Below are positions 9,064-16,396 of a DNA stretch of 64,000 nt, one piece after another. This stretch comes from Nocardia pneumoniae NBRC 100136 (GTDB lineage: Bacteria > Actinomycetota > Actinomycetes > Mycobacteriales > Mycobacteriaceae), in assembly GCF_000308755.1 (NCBI RefSeq), contig NZ_BAGF01000054.1:1-64000 (forward strand). The letters are read 5' to 3'. Both the position numbers and the translations under genes were made by a program. Under the pieces are notes generated by a model that was given only the letters and a program-made list of their open reading frames with translations, was not told where the DNA came from and made no database searches. Numbering within the stretch: position 1 is the first letter of the stretch; each line of letters starts with the position of its first letter.

Positions 9064-10044
9064 TCAGTCGATGGGGTCGATGGGATCGCTTTCGACGCCA
9101 TCGTCGGTCAGTGCCGCCTTGACCACTCGGTAGGCCGTGGACTGGCCGTAACCGCGGCGGGCGAGCATGCCGACGAGTCGGCGAATCGCCTTGTCGCGGT
9201 CCAGGTCTCGCGGCAGAGACCGCATTTTGCGGCGGACCAGCTCGGCGGCGCGGGATTCCTCGTCGTCGACGGTGATCCCCGCGAGGGCGGATGCGGCATC
9301 CGATTGCGCGACGCCTTTGCGCCGGAGCTCCTGCGCCAGCGCCTGCTTGCCTTTGCCGGAGAAGGTGTGGCGGGAGTGCACCCACTGCTCGGCGAAGGCG
9401 GCGTCGTCGACGAGACCGACCTCGGTCAGGCGATCGAGCGCCCGTTCGCTCACGTCGGGCGAGTACCCCTTGGCGGCCAGGCGCCCGGCCAGCTCGGCTC
9501 GGCTGCGAGCACGCACGGCGAGCAAGCGAAGACACACCTCTTTCGCCTGCTCGACCGTCCCGCCCGGTGGGTCGCGGTACGCAGAGGACCTGCTCGCAGC
9601 TGTTTCCGTGTCGGGCGGACCCGACTCGGGCCGGGCCACCACCGGATCCACCCAGCGGCCTTCGGCTTGGTCGACGTCGTCGGACTGTAAATCACTGTGC
9701 CGAAACGTATTCCGGCGTCCCCGACGGGACCCGGTCGAGCGCGCCCGCTGCGGATCGGGCGCGCTCGACCGCGTTCCCATGGTGTCCACCTCGGCCGAAC
9801 CACCATCGGCCGATCGGACTGGTCTCGGTTTCCGCTCCTCCGACCGGAATCCGGCGGTCACCGGACCCACTGATCGGCCTGCGGCAGTCGGCAATGCCGA
9901 GTCGTCCTCGCGGGCACGCGACCTGCCTGCTGTTGTCCCGGCGTCATCGACACCGAGACGAGCCAGCTGACGCCGCATGTCCGCGATCGGATCGGAGGGC
10001 GGCTTCGCACGCGCGCCCCGACCCGACGACCGCCGACTGTTCAT
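9064..10044 (-). CDS. recX: regulatory protein RecX with a long N-terminal extension
   Basis: RecX binds RecA filaments and limits their extension. The recognisable domain covers about residues 160-326 and consists of three-helix repeats (EVCLRLLAVRARSRAELAGRLAAKGY; VDDAAFAEQWVHSRHTFSGKGKQALAQELRRKGV; the C-terminal KAIRRLVGMLARRGY). The M. tuberculosis homologue is about 174 residues, so this 326-residue protein carries roughly 155 extra N-terminal residues. These are polar, rich in Arg, Ser, Asp and Pro, and probably disordered. An internal start near residue 90 (MGTRSS) is possible but has no better ribosome site. It starts 4 bases after recA ends. Confidence 0.9.
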   Translation of the reverse strand: MNSRRSSGRGARAKPPSDPIADMRRQLARLGVDDAGTTAGRSRAREDDSALPTAAGRSVGPVTAGFRSEERKPRPVRSADGGSAEVDTMGTRSSAPDPQRARSTGSRRGRRNTFRHSDLQSDDVDQAEGRWVDPVVARPESGPPDTETAASRSSAYRDPPGGTVEQAKEVCLRLLAVRARSRAELAGRLAAKGYSPDVSERALDRLTEVGLVDDAAFAEQWVHSRHTFSGKGKQALAQELRRKGVAQSDAASALAGITVDDEESRAAELVRRKMRSLPRDLDRDKAIRRLVGMLARRGYGQSTAYRVVKAALTDDGVESDPIDPID

Positions 10045-10048
10045 CGAC

Positions 10049-11089
10049 TCAGAAATCGGCAGGCACCTCGGCCGCGTCGGCCGTCACGTCGGCGCCGATG
10101 CCGAGCTTCTCCTTGATCTTCTTCTCGATCTCGTCGCGGACGTCGACGTTCTCCAGCAGGAACTTGCGGGCGTTCTCCTTGCCCTGACCGAGCTGATCGC
10201 CCTCGTAGGTGTACCAGGAGCCGGACTTGCGGATGAAGCCCTGCTCGACGCCCATGTCGATGAGCGAGCCCTCCTTGGAGATGCCGTGCCCGTAGAGGAT
10301 GTCGAACTCGGCCTGCTTGAACGGCGGCGAGACCTTGTTCTTCACGACCTTCACGCGGGTGCGGTTGCCCACCGCGTCGCTGCCGTCCTTCAGCGTCTCG
10401 ATGCGGCGCACGTCCAGGCGCACCGACGCGTAGAACTTCAGCGCCTTACCACCGGTGGTGGTCTCCGGGGAGCCGAACATCACGCCGATCTTCTCGCGCA
10501 GCTGGTTGATGAAGATCGCGGTGGTGCCGGAGTTGTTCAGCGCGCTGGTCATCTTCCGCAGCGCCTGGCTCATCAGGCGGGCCTGCAGACCGACGTGGCT
10601 GTCGCCCATCTCGCCCTCGATCTCCGCGCGCGGCACCAGCGCGGCCACCGAGTCGATGACGATGATGTCGATGGCGCCGGAGCGCACCAGCATGTCGGCG
10701 ATCTCCAACGCCTGCTCACCGGTGTCGGGCTGGGAGACGAGCAGCGCGTCGGTGTCGACGCCGAGCTTGCGGGCGTAGTCGGGGTCGAGCGCGTGCTCGG
10801 CGTCGATGAACGCCGCCACACCGCCCGCGGCCTGCGCGTTGGCCACCGCGTGCAGCGCGACAGTGGTCTTACCCGAGGATTCCGGACCGTAGATCTCGAC
10901 GATGCGGCCGCGCGGCAGGCCGCCGATGCCCAGTGCGACGTCGAGCGCGATCGAACCGGTGGGGATCACCGAGATGGGCTGGCGCGCCTCCTCGCCGAGG
11001 CGCATGACGGCGCCCTTACCGAAGCTCTTCTCCACCTGGGCCAGCGCGAGCTCGAGCGCCTTGTCCCGGTCGTACGCCTGTGGTGCCAT
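10049..11089 (-). CDS. recA: recombinase RecA
   Basis: The central homologous-recombination and SOS protein, 346 residues, which is the normal length. Walker A GPESSGKT is at residues 68-75, Walker B is IIVIDSVAAL, and the DNA-binding loops fall in EGEMGDSHVG and GSPETTTGG. The start at 11089 (MAPQAYDRDKALELAL) matches the family; the frame extends upstream to 11161 without likeness. Unlike M. tuberculosis RecA there is no intein: the sequence runs straight through the region that harbours it there. Two DNA-damage promoter elements lie upstream. Confidence 0.98.
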   Translation of the reverse strand: MAPQAYDRDKALELALAQVEKSFGKGAVMRLGEEARQPISVIPTGSIALDVALGIGGLPRGRIVEIYGPESSGKTTVALHAVANAQAAGGVAAFIDAEHALDPDYARKLGVDTDALLVSQPDTGEQALEIADMLVRSGAIDIIVIDSVAALVPRAEIEGEMGDSHVGLQARLMSQALRKMTSALNNSGTTAIFINQLREKIGVMFGSPETTTGGKALKFYASVRLDVRRIETLKDGSDAVGNRTRVKVVKNKVSPPFKQAEFDILYGHGISKEGSLIDMGVEQGFIRKSGSWYTYEGDQLGQGKENARKFLLENVDVRDEIEKKIKEKLGIGADVTADAAEVPADF

Positions 11090-11138
11090 GTCCTGATCCC
11101 CTCTTCGACGGGTAAGTCTCGTTCTGTGGTTGGCGCCT

Positions 11139-11161
11139 ACAGTAGAGCGCGGCACCGACAA
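11139..11161 (-). promoter_or_regulatory. RecA-NDp type (LexA-independent) damage promoter of recA
   Basis: On the minus strand the sequence reads TTGTCGGTG, 8 bases, TACTGT. This matches the known RecA-NDp consensus TTGTCRGTG-N8-TANNNT, which in mycobacteria is activated by PafBC after DNA damage. It ends about 50 bases before the recA start. Confidence 0.8.
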
Positions 11162-11180
11162 GTTCTGCCGACAAGACTAG

Positions 11181-11196
11181 ACGAACAGGTGTTCGA
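11181..11196 (-). promoter_or_regulatory. lexA box: LexA SOS box upstream of recA
   Basis: The minus-strand sequence TCGAACACCTGTTCGT fits the actinobacterial SOS box TCGAAC-N4-GTTCGA with a single mismatch in the last base. It lies just upstream of the RecA-NDp element, so recA probably has both LexA-dependent and LexA-independent control, as in mycobacteria. Confidence 0.8.
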
Positions 11197-11259
11197 GTCA
11201 AGCGACGCGCCCGGCGACACCCCGCACCGTCCGCGCCACCCTCGGCAAACGCCGCGCGA

Positions 11260-12282
11260 TCACCGCACCAGCGCGATCCGATCGGTATCCAGCAGCGTCT
11301 GCGCCTGTTTGAACACGCGCAGTGAGGGCGCCACCTCGAGGCCGGTGATCCCGTCCAGCGCGCCGAGCCGCTCGGTGACATACCGGTACAGGTGCGCGGT
11401 GTCGCGGCAGATGATCGACGCCATCAGATTGAACGACCCCGTGGTTGCGGCCACGTAGACGATCTCGGGATGCGCCGCCATCGCCCGCCCCACCGCGTCC
11501 AGATCGGCCGGACGCACGCGCAACCACAGGGCACCGCGCACGCCATAGCCCATCCGCTCGATCGCGAAGTCGAGGTCGAAGTAGAGCACCCCGGCCGCCA
11601 TCAGCTCGGCCATGCGCCGCGCGACCCGGGGCGCCGTCCATCCGGTTTCGGCCGCGAGCTGGGCGTACGGCGCACGACCGTCCCGCGCGAGCAGCGCCAG
11701 CATCGCCTCGTCCGCCGCGGACAAGTCCACGGGCGCGTCCGGTCCCTCACTCCCAGGACGGAACCGGGCCGGACCCAGCTCCTCGAGTTGCGCGGGGGTG
11801 AACAGATGCCGGTACCGCGGCCACTCCTCGTCGAGCGGAAACCGATGGATCACCTCGTGCGCGGTCAGCTCGAGCACCTGCGGAGCGCGCGGCAGGATGT
11901 GCAGCAGCAGCGCGTCGCGCCGTTCGACCGAGCGCGGCCTGCTCACACACGTCACCTCGGATCCGGTGGACAGCAACGTCACCCAGCTCAGATCCGGAAA
12001 TCTGGCCAGCGACTCGGCCAGCCGCAGCGCCTTGTCCGGCGTCGATTTCAACCGCAGCATCCAGCGCGTGTGCCCGAGCGGAACCGCGTTCACCTGCCCC
12101 GCCACATGCAGGATCCCCCGCTCGCGCAGCGCGCGATAGCGCCGGGCCACCGTCTGTTCGGAGACACCGAGGATGCCGCCCAGCTTGGCGAACGGGATCC
12201 GGGCGTCCTGCGCCAGCGCGTGCATGATCTGCTTGTCCAGCACATCGAGTACGGAGGATTCCCCTGAGTCACTGCGGCGCAT
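11260..12282 (-). CDS. Lrp/AsnC family regulator with two tandem modules
   Basis: A 340-residue regulator about twice the length of a simple Lrp. The N-terminal AsnC-type helix-turn-helix (LDKQIMHALAQDARIPFAKL...VSEQTVARRYRALRERG) is followed by a ligand-type domain. A second HTH (DEAMLALLARDGRAPYAQLAAETGWTA...) and a second alpha-beta sensor domain (about residues 250-335) complete the duplication. Such double-module forms are known in actinobacteria. It is divergent from an MFS transporter gene about 100 bases away, the likely target, and an inverted repeat lies between them. Confidence 0.85.
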   Translation of the reverse strand: MRRSDSGESSVLDVLDKQIMHALAQDARIPFAKLGGILGVSEQTVARRYRALRERGILHVAGQVNAVPLGHTRWMLRLKSTPDKALRLAESLARFPDLSWVTLLSTGSEVTCVSRPRSVERRDALLLHILPRAPQVLELTAHEVIHRFPLDEEWPRYRHLFTPAQLEELGPARFRPGSEGPDAPVDLSAADEAMLALLARDGRAPYAQLAAETGWTAPRVARRMAELMAAGVLYFDLDFAIERMGYGVRGALWLRVRPADLDAVGRAMAAHPEIVYVAATTGSFNLMASIICRDTAHLYRYVTERLGALDGITGLEVAPSLRVFKQAQTLLDTDRIALVR

Positions 12283-12347
12283 AGGAGGAATCTAACGTGG
12301 AATGCGGTCCAGCTAGGGGGATGCATTCGATTGCCGCACGCTTGGCG

Positions 12348-12361
12348 TCGAAATCATTCGA
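12348..12361. promoter_or_regulatory. candidate operator between the Lrp regulator and the MFS gene
   Basis: The palindrome TCGAAATCATTCGA (5-bp arms, 4-base spacer) lies 20 bases upstream of the transporter start in the divergent gap. The spacing differs from the 16-base LexA box, so an Lrp or other local regulator site is more likely. Confidence 0.35.
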
Positions 12362-12380
12362 ATCCGCCGTGGAGGCTCCC

Positions 12381-13790
12381 GTGAGGAAATGGCTCCCTCT
12401 GTTCGCCGCGTGCCTCGGCACGCTCATGCTGCTCATCGACGTCACCATCGTGAACGTCGCGCTACCCGACATCGCCGCTGATCTCGGCACCGGATTGTCC
12501 GGCTTGCAGTGGGTAGTGGACGGCTACGCGCTGGCGCTGGCCGCGCTGCTGCTGGTGCTCGGCTCGCTCGCCGACCGGGTCGGCGCCGAACGCGCGTATC
12601 TGGGCGGACTCGTCGTCTTCGCAGTCGCGTCGCTCGCCTGCGGTGTCGCCGAATCCGCGGCGATCCTCGTCGCGGCCAGGGCGCTGCAAGGCGTCGGCGG
12701 CGCGGCCATGTTCGCCACGACGCTCTCGCTGCTGCACGCGACCTACACCGGTCGCGATCGCGGCCTGGCCTTCGGCATCTGGGGCGCGGTCTCCGGTGCG
12801 GCCGCGGGAATCGGAGTCGTGCTCGGCGGGATTCTCACCGAGGCGCTGTCGTGGCGCTGGATCTTCTTGGTCAACCTGCCCATAGCGGTGCTGGCGATCG
12901 CGTTGAGCGCGACCGTGTTCCCGCCCTCGCGCCGCCGGGCGGATCGGCCGGTGGACGTGCCGGGCATGCTCTCCTTCGCGACCGCGGCGACGGCGATCAC
13001 CTACGGTGTCATCCGCGGCGGCGAGCACGGCTGGACCGACGCGGCCGCGCTGACCGCGCTCGCGCTCGGCGCCGCCGCGACGCTGCTCTTCGGTCTCGTC
13101 GAATCCCGCGGTGCCGCACCGATGTTCCCGCTCGCGCTGGTGCGCAACCGCGATCTCGGCGCGACGCTGCTCGGCGCCTCCGGGCAGACCTTCGCCGCCT
13201 TCGCCAGCACTCCGCTGATCTCGCTGTGGCTGCAGCAGCATCTGCGCCTGTCGCCGCTGCACGCGGGCCTGGCGATGCTCCCGATGGCCGTGACCGGCTT
13301 CGTGGTGTCGGGCGCCTTCGGGCGGCTGCTGCACGACGTGGCGCCGAAGTGGACCATCGGCGCGGGCTTGGTGGTGCTCGGTCTGGGTACCGGGCTGCTC
13401 ACGCTGATCGACGAGGGGTCCTCCTGGGTCGCGCTGCTTCCTGGATTCGTGGTGATCGGCGTCGGGATCGGCGTCAACGCGCCCGCGCTGGTGTCGGTCG
13501 GCATGGCGGCGGTGCCGCCGCAGCAGGGCGGCACCGCGGCTGGCGCGGTGAACACCGCCCGGCAGTTGGGGCTGGCGCTGGGCGTCGCGGTACTCGGCAC
13601 CGTGTTCCGCGGCGTGGCCGGCACCGAGCAGCCGATGACGTTGCCGGACTTCGTCGCCGGGCTGGACGCGGCGTTGGCTGTCGCGGCCGCGGTGGGCGTC
13701 GCGTTCGGGCTCATCGCGTTCGGGCTGTTCCACCGGCAGCGTGCCCACGTCGACCCGGCCGGAGTCGAGGAGCACGCGGTCGCCGCCTGA
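12381..13790 (+). CDS. MFS drug-type transporter, DHA2 (EmrB/QacA) family
   Basis: A 469-residue transporter with 14 expected membrane segments. The DHA2 signature near the start is DVTIVNVALPDIA, followed by LQWVVDGYALALAALLLVLGSLADRVG (motif A region). Motif C-like GAVSGAAAGIGVVLGG is in the fifth helix. The GTG at 12381 is preceded by GGAGG at 12371-12375; the frame also opens 28 codons earlier at 12297 with no family likeness. The substrate is unknown. The divergent Lrp-type gene is the likely regulator. Confidence 0.88.
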   Translation: MRKWLPLFAACLGTLMLLIDVTIVNVALPDIAADLGTGLSGLQWVVDGYALALAALLLVLGSLADRVGAERAYLGGLVVFAVASLACGVAESAAILVAARALQGVGGAAMFATTLSLLHATYTGRDRGLAFGIWGAVSGAAAGIGVVLGGILTEALSWRWIFLVNLPIAVLAIALSATVFPPSRRRADRPVDVPGMLSFATAATAITYGVIRGGEHGWTDAAALTALALGAAATLLFGLVESRGAAPMFPLALVRNRDLGATLLGASGQTFAAFASTPLISLWLQQHLRLSPLHAGLAMLPMAVTGFVVSGAFGRLLHDVAPKWTIGAGLVVLGLGTGLLTLIDEGSSWVALLPGFVVIGVGIGVNAPALVSVGMAAVPPQQGGTAAGAVNTARQLGLALGVAVLGTVFRGVAGTEQPMTLPDFVAGLDAALAVAAAVGVAFGLIAFGLFHRQRAHVDPAGVEEHAVAA

Positions 13791-13808
13791 TCGGCGCCGA
13801 CAACGCCT

Positions 13809-13842
13809 CGCCACCGCCGCATCAGACGATGCGGCGGTGGCG
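13809..13842. terminator. bidirectional terminator hairpin
   Basis: A perfect 15-bp stem (CGCCACCGCCGCATC and its complement) with the 4-base loop AGAC lies between the convergent MFS and DUF1348 genes. There is no strong T-run, but the stability and position suit a two-way terminator. Confidence 0.75.
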
Positions 13843-13851
13843 TTCGGGGTC

Positions 13852-14301
13852 CTACCGCTGGGGCAGCACCGACTCGTCGCCCGGCTCGCGCGGCCCGAGG
13901 ATGCGCCGGTCGGACTCCTCGATCCGGACGTCGTTGATGCTGGCCTCGCGCCGGGACATCAGCCCGTCCGGCGCGAACTCCCACTGCTCGTTGCCGTAGC
14001 TGCGCCACCACCGGCCGGAGTCGTCGTGCCATTCGTACTGGAAACGCACGGCGATGCGGTTGCCTTCGAATGCCCACAGATCCTTGCGCAGTGCGTATCC
14101 GTTCTCGATGGACCACTTCCTGGTCAAGAACTCGACGATGGCGTCACGGCCGGTGAGGAACTCGTCGCGATTGCGCCACACCGAGTCCTCGGTGTACGCG
14201 GCGGCGACGCGCTCGGGATCACGGGTGTTCCAGGCGTCTTCGGCGGCCCGCACCTTGAGCCTGGCCGATGCCGCGTCGAACGGCGGTAGCGGAGGTCGCA
14301 T
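13852..14301 (-). CDS. DUF1348 (NTF2-like fold) protein
   Basis: A 149-residue protein of the DUF1348 family, a nuclear-transport-factor-2-like fold of unknown function. Family traits include RAAEDAWNTRDPERVAAAYTEDSVWRNRDEFLTGR and the Trp-rich strands FQYEWHDDSGRWWRSYGNEQWEF. GGGAG sits 8 bases before the ATG. The next minus-strand gene upstream is a flavin-binding-like protein 26 bases away, and the VOC gene lies beyond it, so the three may form one operon (VOC, PNPOx, DUF1348). Confidence 0.85.
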   Translation of the reverse strand: MRPPLPPFDAASARLKVRAAEDAWNTRDPERVAAAYTEDSVWRNRDEFLTGRDAIVEFLTRKWSIENGYALRKDLWAFEGNRIAVRFQYEWHDDSGRWWRSYGNEQWEFAPDGLMSRREASINDVRIEESDRRILGPREPGDESVLPQR

Positions 14302-14327
14302 GGGACGGCTCCCTTCTCATAGAGATT

Positions 14328-15212
14328 TCACGGGTTGACGGGCGAGAGCTCGGCGGCTCCCCAGCGCAGCGCTCCCCCACGCCGCTCGATCACTTCCTCG
14401 ATGGTGAAGTCGATGGAGCACTGCGCGCCGGTGGCGAAAGTTTCCGGCCCCCAGACCAATTCGCCGGTGCCGGTCAGCTGGAGCGCCGCCCCGGTGGCCC
14501 AATCCGGGATCAGGATGCCGCATCGGGGATTCACCTCGATATTGCCGAGTGTCATGAACATCGAATTGCCCCGGTAATCCGGCCAGCGCAGCCGCGTGGG
14601 CGAAAGCACCTGCAGAAAGCCCGGATTCCCGCCGCGATGGGAGGCGTCCGCGTTGCCGTCCGCGTCGGCCGTCGCGACGAAGAACGTGTCGGCCGCCGCC
14701 ACCGCGGCCTGCTGGTCCTGGTCGAGTTCGCCGCTGCGCCGGACCGTCGACGCCGCGGCTTCCGGCGTGTAGCTCTCGATCTCGCGGCGGGAGATGTACT
14801 TCGGGCAGTTCGAATACACCTGGTCGGTGACGATGCGCAGACCCGCGCCCTCCGGCGTCGATCTGCCGTTGACCCGCATCCGCCTGCGCCGCTGCGGTTG
14901 CAGGGCGATCATGCCGATGCCGGTGTGGTGTGTCAGCGTCTCGTGCAGCGGGTCGGCCGCGGCGGGCCGAGCGCCGACCATGATCGTCCGGTCGTCGACC
15001 GCGTGCACGAATCCCGGCGGACCGTCCAGCTCGCTCGCCCAGAGGCGGCCCGCCGCGTCGGCGGCGGCGAGCACCACCATCCGCTGTTCGGCCAGGAAGT
15101 CGGCGGCGACGGCGGGGATGTCGGGGCGGATCATGCGGCCGACCCGCTCGGCGATGTGCGCCTGGCCCATCCGGCGCTGGACGGCGACCTCCCCGGCATG
15201 GAACGGCTCCAT
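14328..15212 (-). CDS. pyridoxamine 5'-phosphate oxidase-like flavin-binding protein
   Basis: A 294-residue protein with the split-barrel fold used by PNPOx and related F420/FMN proteins. Two regions resemble the barrel: about residues 35-110 (FLAEQRMVVLAAADAAGRLWASEL) and about 170-260 (ADTFFVATADADGNADASHRGGNPGFLQV...RGNSMFMTLGNIEVNPRCGILI). The ATG at 15212 follows AGGAGG at good spacing; a GTG one codon earlier is also possible. The real substrate is unknown; proteins of this shape often act on quinones or nitro compounds, but that is not shown here. Confidence 0.8.
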   Translation of the reverse strand: MEPFHAGEVAVQRRMGQAHIAERVGRMIRPDIPAVAADFLAEQRMVVLAAADAAGRLWASELDGPPGFVHAVDDRTIMVGARPAAADPLHETLTHHTGIGMIALQPQRRRRMRVNGRSTPEGAGLRIVTDQVYSNCPKYISRREIESYTPEAAASTVRRSGELDQDQQAAVAAADTFFVATADADGNADASHRGGNPGFLQVLSPTRLRWPDYRGNSMFMTLGNIEVNPRCGILIPDWATGAALQLTGTGELVWGPETFATGAQCSIDFTIEEVIERRGGALRWGAAELSPVNP

Positions 15213-15244
15213 CACACTCCTCCTGTCGCTTCGCGGCCGAGAGA

Positions 15245-15706
15245 TCAGAAGAACCCGCAGGTCGGCGCGGCGCCGCTGGGTGCGGGTGCGGATTCGGCCC
15301 CGCTGGGGGCGTAGACCTCGAGCCGAATGCCGTCAGGGTCGGTGAAGAAGATGCCACCGGACGCAACACCCTCGCCGTGCGCCACCACCCCGTCATGGGC
15401 GAAGGCGACCGACAACTCGCGCAGCACCCGCTCCACCGCGCGCACTTGGTCGATGGTGTCGACCTGGAACGAGAGATGGTGCAGTCCCGGCGTTTCGGCG
15501 GAGAACGTGCCGTCGCTCTGCTCCCACAGCGTGACGACGAGCTTGCCTCCCGCGCCGAGGAAGGCCCAGCGGCGTTCGGCGTCGGAACTGGCGGCGAGCT
15601 GTTCGAAACCGAGGGCGCGGCGATAGAAGTCCACCGAGCGATCCAGATCGGAGACGTTCAGGCCGATGTGCCCGGTGGCGAGCTGAGGTGCGGCGACTGC
15701 GGTCAT
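15245..15706 (-). CDS. VOC-superfamily (glyoxalase/dioxygenase fold) protein
   Basis: A 153-residue protein with two beta-alpha-beta-beta-beta modules. Metal-type positions appear in ATGHIGLNVSDLDRSVDFYRRALGFE (His), PGLHHLSFQVD (His pair) and PDGIRLEVYAP (Glu), the usual 2-His/Glu pattern. The start at 15706 (MTAVAAPQL) has GAGGAGG just upstream; the 8-residue extension from 15730 is rejected. The reaction is unknown. It is the first gene of the minus-strand set and is divergent from a CGNR regulator. Confidence 0.85.
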   Translation of the reverse strand: MTAVAAPQLATGHIGLNVSDLDRSVDFYRRALGFEQLAASSDAERRWAFLGAGGKLVVTLWEQSDGTFSAETPGLHHLSFQVDTIDQVRAVERVLRELSVAFAHDGVVAHGEGVASGGIFFTDPDGIRLEVYAPSGAESAPAPSGAAPTCGFF

Positions 15707-15747
15707 GGTGTTCCTCCTCGGAATGTTCAACCGTCTTTATCGGTTTA

Positions 15748-15813
15748 ACTGGTTAGAACATACTGAGATCACGCCAGGCGTGTCAACCGCTGAAATGAAT
15801 TTTACTGGTTAGA
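15748..15813. promoter_or_regulatory. divergent promoter region with two ACTGGTTAGA boxes
   Basis: The minus strand carries a near-consensus promoter for the VOC gene: TTGACA (15781-15786), 18 bases, TATGTT (15757-15762). Two identical 10-base boxes, ACTGGTTAGA, occur at 15748-15757 (overlapping that -10 element) and 15804-15813 (just before the CGNR start). This suits one regulator, probably the CGNR protein, controlling both directions. Confidence 0.55.
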
Positions 15814-15828
15814 GGAAGGGTGGTCACG

Positions 15829-16377
15829 GTGCCGACCGACGCGGACTCGATACCCTCGGGCATGCCCGATCCACGCCCCCACCTCGGTGAACCCCTGGCG
15901 CTCGATCTGCTGAACACACGCTGGATCGAGCACGGACCGCAGGATCTGCTCACCGACACAGCCGGACTGCGCATCTGGCTGGCGTCGGCGGGCCTCGCCG
16001 ATCGCGCGAGCGCCGACGAGGCCACGCTGGCCGCGGTGCTGGCCGCCCGCACCGCCGTCTACGACGTGGTCGTGCACGCCTCCCACGACGCGCTCAACGA
16101 GGTGCTCGCCCATGGCCGCATCCGCCGCGCGCTCACCGGCTCCGGACCCGCCGATCTGGTGGAGGTCCCCGAGAGACCCTGGCTGCCCGCCTGGCTGGCC
16201 GCGGACAACCTGCTGGACCTACTGCGCGCCGCGCCCGACCGAATCCGTCAGTGCGCGCACCCGGAGTGCGTCTTGTTCTTCTACGACACCTCGAAGAACG
16301 GAACCCGGCGCTGGCACTCGATGGCCACGTGCGGCAACCGCACCAAAGCGGCCCGGCACTACGCGCGGAAGGCGTGA
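15829..16377 (+). CDS. CGNR zinc finger (ABATE domain) probable regulator
   Basis: A protein of about 182 residues with an N-terminal ABATE domain (GEPLALDLLNTRWIEHG...) and a C-terminal zf-CGNR segment. In that segment C-x4-C (CAHPECVLFFYD) and the CGNR signature (ATCGNRTKAARHYARKA) form a putative zinc-dependent DNA-binding element. The GTG at 15829 has AGGAAGG 10 bases upstream; a GTG at 15820 lies too close to it. These proteins are widespread single-component regulators in actinobacteria. It is divergent from the VOC gene, with repeated boxes between them. Confidence 0.85.
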   Translation: MPTDADSIPSGMPDPRPHLGEPLALDLLNTRWIEHGPQDLLTDTAGLRIWLASAGLADRASADEATLAAVLAARTAVYDVVVHASHDALNEVLAHGRIRRALTGSGPADLVEVPERPWLPAWLAADNLLDLLRAAPDRIRQCAHPECVLFFYDTSKNGTRRWHSMATCGNRTKAARHYARKA

Positions 16378-16396
16378 GGCGCGGAAATCAGGGGCC

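Noticed and set aside
10049..11089. An intein in recA
   Set aside because: The protein is 346 residues and uninterrupted.
12348..12361. A LexA box before the MFS gene
   Set aside because: The palindrome is 14 bases with 5-bp arms, not the 16-base TCGAAC-N4-GTTCGA.
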